From: an uncultured Bacteroidales bacterium
GTDB taxonomy: Bacteria > Bacteroidota > Bacteroidia > Bacteroidales > Paludibacteraceae
Assembly: GCA_937910305.1 (NCBI GenBank)
Contig: CALEPS010000135.1
Location: forward strand, 1-27,128
Length of the DNA stretch: 27,128 nt
Direction: 5' to 3'
This document shows positions 8,291-16,244 of the stretch, piece by piece. Both the position numbers and the translations under genes were made by a program. A model generated the notes under the pieces. That model was not told where the DNA came from, made no database searches, and saw only the letters and a list, made by a program, of their open reading frames with translations. Position 1 is the stretch's first letter. The number at the start of each line of letters is the position of its first letter.

Positions 8291-9184
8291 ATGAGTGAAG
8301 AAACAATTATTGACCAAACTGTTTCTAATGAGAAACCGCAATCAAAGGCAGTACGAACCCCAGAAACCAATGGAACAAAGAGAACTAATGTCCAAACTCC
8401 TAAGCCAGAGAAAAAAGATATGGGATCTAAAAAAACTATTGGAGTTGCTTCTATGGCAGGAGCAGCAGGTGTGGTAGCCGGTTTGCTAACCCCTGTGCAG
8501 TTGTTCCCGCAGTCTTCAGATATTGAAGATGATAATGTAAATGCAGAAGGTGGCACTACACCGGATATCTCGTCCAACAATGGACATTATGATGGTCACG
8601 AAATGGATGTAGCCACTACAGTAGATGATTCAATGAGTTTCAGCGAAGCATTTGCTGCTGCAAGAAAGGAAGTTGGTCCGGGTGGATTATTTACGTGGCA
8701 TGGTCATACATATGGCACCTATTATGCAGATGAGTGGAATGCTATGTCTGAGGCCGACAAAGATCAATATTGGGCGGATGTATATCATACTACTTCTCAT
8801 TTAAATGAAGACCTACAAAATGACGATGAAATTGAAATCAGCGATGTTGAAATCAATGATGTAGACATAGTTCCTGATGATTCTGTAGAGGATGAAGAGT
8901 TGGAAGATATAGATGAAATAGCGGAGATTGATGACATATCAGATGATGCGATAGAATTAGACGAAAATCCTGATGAAATGTTAGGTGAATTGGCTGACGA
9001 CAACAGCGAAGAGTTTTTCGCAGATGATGCCATCGATGGTTCTGATGATTCATCAGATTTCGCAGTAGATGGAACAGACCTAGATAACATGGATGAAAAT
9101 CCTGATCTGGATATGCTGGCATCTAATTCTTCCGACCCAGACATTCCGATTGATAATAATATGGACATGAGCGATTTCGCGTAA
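8291..9184 (+). CDS. Acidic membrane-anchored protein of the kinase/FHA island, unknown function
   Basis: The product has 297 residues. A polar, Lys/Thr-rich N-terminus (1-49) precedes one Gly/Ala-rich hydrophobic segment (about 50-68, containing GVASMAGAAGVVAGLLTP). There is no lipobox or cleavable signal. A compact segment at 114-166 reads SFSEAFAAARKEVGPGG, then WHGHTYGTYYADEWNAMS; its density of Trp, Tyr, His and Gly suggests a small folded domain. The last 125 residues are extremely rich in Asp and Glu and probably disordered. It is the first gene of the island and is 9 bp from the FHA gene. It may be an adaptor, or a substrate of the neighbouring kinase (several Ser/Thr lie in acidic context); both are inference. 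Confidence 0.65.
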   Translation: MSEETIIDQTVSNEKPQSKAVRTPETNGTKRTNVQTPKPEKKDMGSKKTIGVASMAGAAGVVAGLLTPVQLFPQSSDIEDDNVNAEGGTTPDISSNNGHYDGHEMDVATTVDDSMSFSEAFAAARKEVGPGGLFTWHGHTYGTYYADEWNAMSEADKDQYWADVYHTTSHLNEDLQNDDEIEISDVEINDVDIVPDDSVEDEELEDIDEIAEIDDISDDAIELDENPDEMLGELADDNSEEFFADDAIDGSDDSSDFAVDGTDLDNMDENPDLDMLASNSSDPDIPIDNNMDMSDFA

Positions 9185-9193
9185 AAATTAGAT

Positions 9194-9754
9194 ATGGCAA
9201 AGGCTATCAAGATTACGGTTAAATGCCCTAAATGTGCAGCTCCATCAGCCGTACCTGTAAAAGAAGAAGAAGTAGGGACAAAGAAACAAGGTGTTTGTCC
9301 GAGATGCGGCAGGATATTTACCATTTCTATTCCGACCTCATTGGCCTCTAAATTCGTTAGCGATCCCACCATGGGCGGGTTAGAAGGAGATGTGTCCCTA
9401 TTGTTGGAAACAATCAGAAATGAAAATACTTCTGTCCAGACCTTTGAACTCACAGCCGATTACTATACTATCGGACGTAAAAATAATAGCGGACCTGCTA
9501 GCCGTCCCGATATAGAAGTAGTGACAACAGATATGCACATGAGCCGAAAGCATGCAGTAATAAAAAAAAGAGGGAAAGCAGGGTTCACAATCAAGGATTT
9601 GGGAAGTAAAAACGGCATTGTTGTAAACGGTCAAAAAATTGATTCTGACGAAGAAATTTATCTTAATGACGGAGATACCTTCCGCTTAGGAAATACTCAA
9701 TTCCGTGTTTCTTTTTCCGAAAAATCAGAAGATTATGATGATTTAACACAATAA
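9194..9754 (+). CDS. Zinc-ribbon plus FHA-domain protein
   Basis: The product has 186 residues. The N-terminus carries a zinc ribbon with CPKC (Cys11, Cys14) and CPRC (Cys35, Cys38), similar to the MJ0042-type finger. An FHA domain follows at about 70-175. It shows the phosphothreonine-binding signature: GR (94-95), SRKH (117-120), and SKNGIVVNG (138-146). FHA domains bind phosphothreonine peptides made by Hanks-type kinases, and the next gene, 13 bp downstream, is such a kinase. The protein has no signal or membrane segment, so it is cytosolic. It is probably a reader or adaptor of the kinase pathway. Confidence 0.88.
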   Translation: MAKAIKITVKCPKCAAPSAVPVKEEEVGTKKQGVCPRCGRIFTISIPTSLASKFVSDPTMGGLEGDVSLLLETIRNENTSVQTFELTADYYTIGRKNNSGPASRPDIEVVTTDMHMSRKHAVIKKRGKAGFTIKDLGSKNGIVVNGQKIDSDEEIYLNDGDTFRLGNTQFRVSFSEKSEDYDDLTQ

Positions 9755-9767
9755 ATAATTTATTATT

Positions 9768-10766
9768 ATGAAAGGAAAAACAGTTAATGGATATACATTG
9801 CAGAGCCTGTTAGGAGCAGGCGGTATGGCTGAGGTCTGGTTGGCAGAAAACAGAATTGGGAAAAAAGCCGCAGTGAAGTTACTATTGCCTAAATTATGCG
9901 ATGATGAAAATGTCGTTTCTCGTTTCCTAACGGAAGCGAAGGTGATGGTCGAATTGAATCATCGAAATATCAGACAAGTGTATGATTTTGGTGATATCGA
10001 CGGAAGACCATGTATCATTATGGAGTATCTTGAAGGAGAAGACCTTAAATCGAAATTAAAAAGAGGTCAACGATTCTCTGAAAGTGATATAGAAAGCTGG
10101 TGGAATCAATTAGTTGATGCTCTGAATTATACGCATTCTAAAGGTATTGTGCATCGTGATATTAAACCAGGCAATATCTTCGTGGATAATGAAGGCACTA
10201 TTAAATTACTCGATTTCGGTATAGCAAAAGTACGCGAGAGTATTAGTTCTACCCAAACAGGACAAAAATTAGGCACGCTAATGTACATGAGTCCCGAGCA
10301 AGTAAGAGATAGCAAGCATATCGATTATAAAACGGATAATTATTCGCTTGCAGTAACTTTTGTGCATTTAATTACCGGTCAGCGTCCTTACAATAGTGAC
10401 ACCAGCAGCGATTATGATATAAGCGTGCAAATAGTCACAGAACCTTTGGATTTAAGTGTGTTACCTGCACAATGGAGAAATTTCTTACAGCAATATCTTA
10501 ATAAAAAACCACAAGACCGTTCTGAACTAAAACCGTTTACTACTGCCAGAAAACAAAGTGCTGCTACAACGAATAATGCAGGATATAAAAGTACTGCAAC
10601 AGAGCGCAATACAGGGGATGATGAGACTCTCATAGATGATGGGAATCCTTCTATAACAAAAGAAACACCTCTTTCTGGATCGAAAGGAAAGTACTGCAAA
10701 AAATGCGGGACTTTAGCTTCGCCAGGGGCACTATATTGCAGAAAATGTGGTACTAAATTAGTATAG
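9768..10766 (+). CDS. Hanks-type Ser/Thr protein kinase with C-terminal zinc ribbon
   Basis: The kinase domain spans about residues 8-255 of 332. It has a Gly-rich loop GAGGMAEV (16-23), catalytic Lys37, alpha-C Glu56, HRDIKPGN (129-136, Asp131), DFG (149-151), and SPEQ (175-178) in place of APE. The TxxGTLMYMSPE stretch is a typical activation loop with Thr residues. A low-complexity linker follows, then a zinc ribbon at 307-332 (Cys310, 313, 324, 327). Bacterial kinases of this class usually have a transmembrane helix and an extracellular sensor; this one has neither, so the ribbon may replace them as an interaction module. A phosphatase and two FHA genes in the same run complete the circuit. 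Confidence 0.95.
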   Translation: MKGKTVNGYTLQSLLGAGGMAEVWLAENRIGKKAAVKLLLPKLCDDENVVSRFLTEAKVMVELNHRNIRQVYDFGDIDGRPCIIMEYLEGEDLKSKLKRGQRFSESDIESWWNQLVDALNYTHSKGIVHRDIKPGNIFVDNEGTIKLLDFGIAKVRESISSTQTGQKLGTLMYMSPEQVRDSKHIDYKTDNYSLAVTFVHLITGQRPYNSDTSSDYDISVQIVTEPLDLSVLPAQWRNFLQQYLNKKPQDRSELKPFTTARKQSAATTNNAGYKSTATERNTGDDETLIDDGNPSITKETPLSGSKGKYCKKCGTLASPGALYCRKCGTKLV

Positions 10767-10789
10767 TAATTATCAGAAACTCTAATGTT

Positions 10790-11395
10790 ATGAAATGTCC
10801 AAATTGTGGAAAAGAAATAGCCAATGAAAGTAAGTTCTGTGAATATTGCGGAACAAAGGTAAAAACAAAGAGTGATAACAAGAAGAAAACTATCCTTTGG
10901 GTAGTACTTGCATGTGTTACTTTTTTAGTTGCTCTATTTGTCGGTAATATGATTTATCACCAATCAGATGCTTATGAAAGAAATTACGTGAAAAGTATCT
11001 ATACTTTGGACGTCCCTAATGGTATATTTGAAGGTATTTTCGATAAAAACGATCGCGCTTTTAGATATTATGATGATAGTACAGGTGATGAAATTATGTG
11101 GATAAAAGGCGGGAATGAGTTTTATGCGGGAATTAATGAGTTATCGCAGTGGTTTAATTATGTACGTTATCATTACGCTATAGGAGGTAATGACTCTTTA
11201 TATATCCAAACACAGATTCATGGCATACCAGCAATGTACGCGATATACAATTACAATAATGTAACAGAACAGTGCGCGGTATTATACTCTCAAAAAACTG
11301 GTGGCTACATCATAAAGTGCTCGTATCCCACACAGCTGAGATTTTATTATGATGATCTTTTACGAAATATGATTTTTTCGTTTAAGGAGAAATGA
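10790..11395 (+). CDS. Zinc-ribbon single-pass membrane protein, unknown function
   Basis: The product has 201 residues. The N-terminus is a zinc ribbon (Cys3, 6, 17, 20; MKCPNCGKEIANES...FCEYCG). A Lys-rich stretch and one transmembrane helix (about 34-54) follow. By the positive-inside rule the ribbon faces the cytosol and the remaining 145 residues lie outside. That part contains a Tyr-rich mixed alpha/beta domain I do not recognise. The first 70 nt of the gene are nearly identical to those of the genes at 14793 and 15449, although the rest is unrelated. It could be a sensor whose ribbon contacts the cytosolic ribbon-bearing kinase; this is inference. Confidence 0.75.
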   Translation: MKCPNCGKEIANESKFCEYCGTKVKTKSDNKKKTILWVVLACVTFLVALFVGNMIYHQSDAYERNYVKSIYTLDVPNGIFEGIFDKNDRAFRYYDDSTGDEIMWIKGGNEFYAGINELSQWFNYVRYHYAIGGNDSLYIQTQIHGIPAMYAIYNYNNVTEQCAVLYSQKTGGYIIKCSYPTQLRFYYDDLLRNMIFSFKEK

Positions 11396-11429
11396 TATTC
11401 TATATATTAGGCAAATTAAGTATAATTGT

Positions 11430-12581
11430 ATGAAAATATATAAATTTACCCAGCAAGGGAAACGTAGTAATAACGAGGATTGTCTCGGAAAGAACGATGC
11501 ACTATTGACCGTCTGTGATGGAATGGGCGGTCACAACTATGGAGAGCGGGCCTCTGCTTTTGTTGTTGAACATATGCTTCAAAAGAATGAGACGCTTAAG
11601 CCGTTAAGCAAAACTGACATACAACAACAACTGAATGAGGTTCAGTCATCGCTCAATAAACTTCTAGAAACAGAACCGGAATTGGAAAAGATGGGCACCA
11701 CGTTTACCGGCATTTTCAAAACACAGGATGTGTGGTATGCTGCCCATATCGGCGACAGTAGGATTTATGTGTTTCGCCCTAAAGAGCAAAAACTATGGCA
11801 TACTTGGGATCATTCTCTTGTTGGCGAGTTAATGCGTACCCGTGAAATTACCATTGAAGCAGGACGCTTTCATCCAATGTCTAATCGTATCTCCAAGGCT
11901 ATTATTGCGCAGAAAGAAAATAAATTTGCCTCTGCTTCTATTGTAAAAATTGATGAACTAAAGAATGGAGATATTTTATTTCTTTGTTCTGATGGCGTAG
12001 TCGAGGCTTGGGGAGATTGGGATTTGGTACAACTGTTCTCTGACGAGTCTCTTACGTTTGAACAGAAATGCGATAAATTAGCTAAACAATGTGATAATAC
12101 ATCCAAAGATAACAACACGGCTATCATTGCAGAGATAGAAGAAGCAGATGCTTTCTCCTATGGAAATAATGATGAATTAGAATGGACTACTTTTGAGGAA
12201 GTAGAGGCGGATTATCGTCAGTATCTCAAAGATGAAGAACAAGAAGAACCGGAAGAAAACATGGAGACCCTTCAGCAGACAGACGAAGTGAGCGATGCCT
12301 CTATCAATAATTCTATGGATGAAGAAGGAGCACTCAAAAAGTCTCATAATTCTCTGTTGTTCTGGTGTGGGATATTAGCATTAATATCGGTTATCGCTGT
12401 AGTCATGTTTTTGATGTTCAAAAGACCTGGCAAAAACAATCACGCGCCGGACAATATGCCAAAAGTAGAAACTCCGCAGAAGGTAGAGAATGTTACAACA
12501 AAAAAAACTTCTGAGCAAGAAGAGTCAAAAGAAGAAGGAAAAACATCAACAACCTTATTCGAGGATTCAAAACCACAATAG
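11430..12581 (+). CDS. PP2C-family Ser/Thr phosphatase with C-terminal membrane anchor
   Basis: The PP2C domain covers about residues 1-238 of 383. Metal-binding and signature motifs are visible: RSNNED (12-17), DGMGGH (30-35), GDSR (108-111), SDG (187-189), and DNNT (227-230). These enzymes use Mn/Mg to remove phosphate from Ser/Thr and usually oppose Hanks-type kinases, here encoded two genes upstream. After the catalytic domain comes an acidic Glu/Asp-rich linker (250-300) and one transmembrane helix (about 309-330). The short Lys/Glu-rich tail lies beyond it. The catalytic domain should therefore be held at the cytosolic face of the membrane. Confidence 0.93.
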   Translation: MKIYKFTQQGKRSNNEDCLGKNDALLTVCDGMGGHNYGERASAFVVEHMLQKNETLKPLSKTDIQQQLNEVQSSLNKLLETEPELEKMGTTFTGIFKTQDVWYAAHIGDSRIYVFRPKEQKLWHTWDHSLVGELMRTREITIEAGRFHPMSNRISKAIIAQKENKFASASIVKIDELKNGDILFLCSDGVVEAWGDWDLVQLFSDESLTFEQKCDKLAKQCDNTSKDNNTAIIAEIEEADAFSYGNNDELEWTTFEEVEADYRQYLKDEEQEEPEENMETLQQTDEVSDASINNSMDEEGALKKSHNSLLFWCGILALISVIAVVMFLMFKRPGKNNHAPDNMPKVETPQKVENVTTKKTSEQEESKEEGKTSTTLFEDSKPQ

Positions 12582-12583
12582 AT

Positions 12584-13369
12584 ATGAAATGTAAAGTTCT
12601 TTTTATTGGCCTATTATTCTTTGCCTCTTATGCATATGCTTACAATAATACATATGCAGTTATAGTGGGCGTAGCTGATTATAAGAATGATGAATATATT
12701 AATGATCTCCCGTATACGCTCAACAATACGATGGCTATGTATAAATTCTTGAGATCTAAAGAGGGTGGATTGGTCCCAGCAAAGAATATATGTTATCTCA
12801 CGGACGCAAATGCTACACGTGCAAATATTATTCGCATGGCGACAGCGCTTTTTTCAAAGGCGAAAGAAGGTGATAGAGTGATATTCTACTACGGAGGTCA
12901 TGGTGGCGAAGGTTTTGTTACGCCATATGATTACAATGGCTATGCAGAAACAACTATTTTTTATAGTAATATTAAAGCTGTATTTAAATCGGCACATTGT
13001 AAGACGAAATTGTTGTTCATGGATTCGTGTTTCTCCGGCTCAATAAAAGGGACTCCTAAATCAAGGAAAGGGAATACGAACAATGCCCGTAGAACCGATA
13101 GAAATATGAATATTGCCGTAATGTCAGCGTGTAAGGCGAATGAGTTTTCGTGGCAGACGTCTGCTTATGAAATGGGGGTATTTACTCATTTTTTAATAAA
13201 AGGTCTTTCGGGCGCTGCTAATAGTGATCGAAACAAATATATTACAATTAAGGAATTGTTTTATTACGTGTACACACAAGTAACAGCAGAAACACAGTAC
13301 TATGAGTCTTTGCAAACACCGGAACTATTCGGAAATTTTGATTTAAGGCTGATAGTAGCTAATATGTAA
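12584..13369 (+). CDS. Exported caspase-like cysteine protease (peptidase C14 family)
   Basis: The 261-residue product has a cleavable signal peptide (about 1-19, ending SYAYA) and then a caspase fold from YAVIVGVADY. The catalytic dyad is His106 (YYGGHGGEG) and Cys149 (MDSCFSGS), both in the usual strand-end positions. VMSACKANEFS is a conserved downstream strand. It starts 2 bp after the phosphatase stop, so it is probably coupled. Most bacterial caspase homologues are cytosolic; this one is predicted to be in the periplasm, on the far side of the membrane from the kinase and phosphatase domains. Its substrate is unknown. It may be metacaspase- or orthocaspase-like with Arg/Lys or Asp preference, which cannot be read here. 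Confidence 0.9.
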   Translation: MKCKVLFIGLLFFASYAYAYNNTYAVIVGVADYKNDEYINDLPYTLNNTMAMYKFLRSKEGGLVPAKNICYLTDANATRANIIRMATALFSKAKEGDRVIFYYGGHGGEGFVTPYDYNGYAETTIFYSNIKAVFKSAHCKTKLLFMDSCFSGSIKGTPKSRKGNTNNARRTDRNMNIAVMSACKANEFSWQTSAYEMGVFTHFLIKGLSGAANSDRNKYITIKELFYYVYTQVTAETQYYESLQTPELFGNFDLRLIVANM

Positions 13370-13379
13370 ACATAAAGTT

Positions 13380-14102
13380 ATGGATATTGAAATTAAAATA
13401 GGAAGGGAAGTTTCAGGGGAGCATGTCATTACAATCCCCTCTACATATAAAAGAGTAAGTCGTAAACACGCATCTTTGATTTGGCATAATGGTACTGCAA
13501 CTATAGAAGATAACGAGTCTTCTAATGGAACTTTTGTTAATGGACGTCGAATTGCAAAAGCAAAGATTCAAGAAAGTGATGTTGTGTGGCTTGGAGGGCA
13601 AGGAGAAGAAGGAAGTTATCAACTTGATCTGCGTAAGGTGTTTGAGTCATGCTGCAAAGCAGAGAACGCACAGCGAACAGACTATTCTCAAGAGTTTGAA
13701 GATATAAAACAAGCATATATAGACTATCAGCAAGAAGTTTCTCAATTAAAAACGAACGTGACAAAACAATCGCAGATGCCGAAGCTTTTAGCAACATTAG
13801 TACCTGCTGTTATTGGTTTGATTATTCTATTAGTGTCAGAAGACATGACATTACGAATAGTGTCTATGTCTATAGGATCGGTGTTAAGTGGTTTGGTCGG
13901 TATTCTAACATTAAGCAAAAGCAGTACTATGAACGATCAAATATCCGAAGAAATCACTGAACTTCAGATTAAGTATCAACCTCGTTACTGCTGCCCTAAG
14001 TGCGGAATGAAATATCCATTTACAACACATTGGAGAAAGCTGGAAGCAGAGGGTAAATGCCCCAACCCAAAATGTAATGCTGTGTTTGTGAAGAAATATT
14101 AA
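13380..14102 (+). CDS. FHA-domain protein with membrane hairpin and C-terminal zinc ribbon
   Basis: The 240-residue product begins directly with an FHA domain (about 1-85): GR (8-9), SRKH (27-30), SSNGTFVNG (47-55). A helical stretch (100-130) may be a coiled coil. Two transmembrane helices follow (about 136-152 and 158-178). The C-terminus is a zinc ribbon with CPKC (Cys205, 208) and CPNPKC (Cys227, 232). Both ends should face the cytosol. It would place a phosphothreonine reader at the membrane beside the anchored phosphatase. It is 10 bp downstream of the caspase-like gene. Confidence 0.87.
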   Translation: MDIEIKIGREVSGEHVITIPSTYKRVSRKHASLIWHNGTATIEDNESSNGTFVNGRRIAKAKIQESDVVWLGGQGEEGSYQLDLRKVFESCCKAENAQRTDYSQEFEDIKQAYIDYQQEVSQLKTNVTKQSQMPKLLATLVPAVIGLIILLVSEDMTLRIVSMSIGSVLSGLVGILTLSKSSTMNDQISEEITELQIKYQPRYCCPKCGMKYPFTTHWRKLEAEGKCPNPKCNAVFVKKY

Positions 14103-14115
14103 TACTAATAGCAAT

Positions 14116-14562
14116 ATGAAAAAAATTATTCTTTCAGCCTTAATAAGTGTCATCGCACTAACATTGACCGCACAAAGTTATGTTGATTTGGGACTTCCTA
14201 GTGGAACATTATGGAAAAGTGCCAATGAGCCGGGATTATATACGTATCCATCAGCGCGGTATTATTTCAAGACTTCTCTTCCAACAAGAGCCCAAGTTCG
14301 CGAGTTGCTCTATAATTGCACATGGAAATGGATCGGGAAAGGATATAAAGTTACAGGCCCTAATCAAAAATATATCTACTTCCCGTTCAAAGGTTATAAA
14401 GATTGCGATGATGATATGCATTATGAGGGTTCTGCAGCATTATTATGGACATTAGACAAAGCGGGAAATGAATGGGCCTATCTATATGTCCTTTCTGACA
14501 ACCAAAGGGAAATATTAGAGGAATCCAATTGTTGGAGTTGTTCTGTGCGGTTGGTCAAATAA
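14116..14562 (+). CDS. Small secreted protein with FISUMP-like motif
   Basis: The product has 148 residues. A signal peptide (about 1-20, ALTLTAQS) is followed at once by YVDLGLPSGTLWKSAN, the signature that opens many Fibrobacter/Bacteroidetes FISUMP-type domains (known as VDLGLPSGTLWA...). Family members are usually longer and often bear a lipobox; here only a short single domain is left, ending RLVK. The function of the family is not established. Its placement 13 bp after an FHA gene and in the same orientation argues that it belongs to the island operon. It could be an extracellular partner of the exported protease. Confidence 0.7.
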   Translation: MKKIILSALISVIALTLTAQSYVDLGLPSGTLWKSANEPGLYTYPSARYYFKTSLPTRAQVRELLYNCTWKWIGKGYKVTGPNQKYIYFPFKGYKDCDDDMHYEGSAALLWTLDKAGNEWAYLYVLSDNQREILEESNCWSCSVRLVK

Positions 14563-14594
14563 AATTTTTCATACAAAATACTTCAAAGATAACA

Positions 14595-14765
14595 ATGACG
14601 ACTAATTTCCTTTTTATTGTGCTAACGAGCATATGCATTATTGCAATGTGTATTTATCTTTATCTCTCTTTTCGATTCACAGGGAAACCGAAATGCCCAA
14701 ACTGCGGAAGAGAGATATTAAAAGATAGCAATTTCTGCGAGTTCTGTGGAACTAAAGTAAAATAA
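14595..14765 (+). CDS. Miniature membrane protein with C-terminal zinc ribbon
   Basis: This 56-residue product is one transmembrane helix (about 5-27) followed by a zinc ribbon (PKCPNCGREILKDSNFCEFCG). The ATG at 14595 is preferred over the TTG at 14529, which overlaps the preceding gene and adds no recognisable sequence. The ribbon is cytosolic if the N-terminus is outside. It may be the minimal form of the island's ribbon-plus-membrane design, or a remnant of a larger paralogue. Confidence 0.65.
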   Translation: MTTNFLFIVLTSICIIAMCIYLYLSFRFTGKPKCPNCGREILKDSNFCEFCGTKVK

Positions 14766-14792
14766 TGTTTAATCTCACCAATAATTGCATAT

Positions 14793-15437
14793 ATGAAATG
14801 TCCTAAATGCGGCAAAGAAATTGCCAGTGAAAGTCAGTTCTGTGAATATTGCGGAGCATGTGTAAATAGTACAATAATCCCCCAAATAGACATAAAGTGG
14901 GGAATATTACCCATGTTTTTATTGTTATATTTGGCATTCTTCATAACCTCGAGCCTTCCGACGTTTACTCCGCTTTATCTAAGTAATCGCGTATTATTGA
15001 TGACAATTTTCATTGTCATCTTGCTGATAATTGTTCTGTGTGTTTCTATACGCTACTGCATTAAGAAAAAAAGTTCAAAATCGTTTTCGATATATATTGG
15101 ACTGCTAATAATTGGTTTTACTTTAATCGCATATGGATTTTGGCAGCCAAGTCAAGATGAATACATCATAAGTTTTTATAGCAGTGAGGGAGGGCACCGT
15201 GTGAGTATTTCTGACAATATAATACTTGACCAATCAAAATTTTATCCTAGTGAAGAAATTGACACTTCTGCGGATTATCTACTTCGAACTTATGGAGTAG
15301 ATGGAACGTATATTACTACTCATAACATTAATATTAATAATGAGTTTACGGACACAGGGTTTATACTGTTATTGCTGAGCTCCATAGTGTATTTATTATA
15401 CGCTTTTATTGCTCATAAGAAAGGTTGGAAATTTTAA
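14793..15437 (+). CDS. Zinc-ribbon multi-pass membrane protein, tandem paralogue A
   Basis: The product has 214 residues. The N-terminal ribbon (Cys3, 6, 17, 20) is followed by about four transmembrane helices (near 31-52, 65-90, 96-115 and 190-207), with a soluble loop of about 70 residues between the third and fourth. The end YAFIAHKKGWKF nearly matches the end of the next gene (YAFIACKKGWKF). With that gene it forms a tandem duplicate pair with divergent middles. I do not recognise a functional family; a sensor or membrane adaptor is possible. Confidence 0.7.
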   Translation: MKCPKCGKEIASESQFCEYCGACVNSTIIPQIDIKWGILPMFLLLYLAFFITSSLPTFTPLYLSNRVLLMTIFIVILLIIVLCVSIRYCIKKKSSKSFSIYIGLLIIGFTLIAYGFWQPSQDEYIISFYSSEGGHRVSISDNIILDQSKFYPSEEIDTSADYLLRTYGVDGTYITTHNININNEFTDTGFILLLLSSIVYLLYAFIAHKKGWKF

Positions 15438-15448
15438 AATCGATCATT

Positions 15449-16135
15449 ATGAAATGTACAAATTGTGGCAAAGAGATTGCCAATGAAAGTCAATTCTGCG
15501 AATATTGCGGAGCAAAAGTACAGCAGGGCTCTAAAGAAGGTAAGATTTATATAGGGTGGCTGTTAATAATAAGTATGCTATTTCTCAGTCTGATGAATTT
15601 TGCATTTATGCATATACATCAAGAGACAGATGCGTGGTATTTCAGAAACCAATTGATAGTATTACAATGTGTAGTCTTGTTAATTGGATTAACTATGTAT
15701 TTCTTGAAAAAGATACATCTTCCTCTAATAATATTAGTATGCATTCAATTCATCATTGGTCTAATATTGTGTTGGGATGCTAGCGAAAACGACTCTAAGG
15801 GATTGCGTGGCACTACATACGCGTCCTTAGTATCAGGTCCTATAGGGAATTCTAGCAAAACAGGTATTTTCTTAATGATTTCGCCAACTACCGAAGAACA
15901 GAACAATTATGCAGATATGTATTCTCATTCAGAGGCTGTAACAAAATTAGAAGAATTCGCACGAAATATTTCTTCTTCGAACTCACAATACAGAATACAT
16001 GGAGCTTTTTGGAAAACCTCTCAAACCTATTATTTCTGGGAGCATACCTATATATATGCATGGGCGGATGTAGTGCTCGTCCTATTGTATATTATTTATG
16101 CATTTATAGCATGTAAGAAAGGTTGGAAATTTTAA
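15449..16135 (+). CDS. Zinc-ribbon multi-pass membrane protein, tandem paralogue B
   Basis: The 228-residue product has the same plan as its upstream neighbour: ribbon (CTNCGKEIANES...FCEYCG), about three hydrophobic helices (near 38-57, 67-88, 95-112), a loop, and a last helix ending YAFIACKKGWKF. The ATG at 15449 is chosen because it aligns with the ribbon start of the paralogues; an in-frame start at 15425 would overlap the previous gene. The junctions at the ends of both paralogues are almost identical in DNA, which supports recent tandem duplication. Confidence 0.7.
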   Translation: MKCTNCGKEIANESQFCEYCGAKVQQGSKEGKIYIGWLLIISMLFLSLMNFAFMHIHQETDAWYFRNQLIVLQCVVLLIGLTMYFLKKIHLPLIILVCIQFIIGLILCWDASENDSKGLRGTTYASLVSGPIGNSSKTGIFLMISPTTEEQNNYADMYSHSEAVTKLEEFARNISSSNSQYRIHGAFWKTSQTYYFWEHTYIYAWADVVLVLLYIIYAFIACKKGWKF

Positions 16136-16164
16136 AATCAATCATTATTAGATGTACAAATGAT
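16117..16164 (+). pseudogene. Vestige of a third tandem copy start
   Basis: The DNA across the end of paralogue A into the start of B (about 15420-15465) is repeated here: GGTTGGAAATTTTAAAATC, then ATCATTAT and ATGTACAAAT. The start codon context ATGAAATGTAC has become ATTAGATGTAC, so the start is lost. After about 30 nt past the stop the match ends. It is either the stump of a third copy or the duplication end point. Confidence 0.6.
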
Positions 16165-16175
16165 TATTAATTTTA

Positions 16176-16194
16176 TTTCCTATGGTGTAGGAAA
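16176..16194. other. Small hairpin between island genes
   Basis: TTTCCTA (16176-16182), a 5-nt loop and TAGGAAA (16188-16194) form a perfect 7-bp stem. No T run follows on either strand, so it does not look like an intrinsic terminator. Confidence 0.4.
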
Positions 16195-16244
16195 AACCAA
16201 CCATGGCCAACGTGTTATAAATTTTCAGTAAGATTATGCATTAA

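Noticed and set aside
16176..16194. Terminator splitting the island operon
   Set aside because: The hairpin has no T run on either strand, so read-through to the last gene is more likely.
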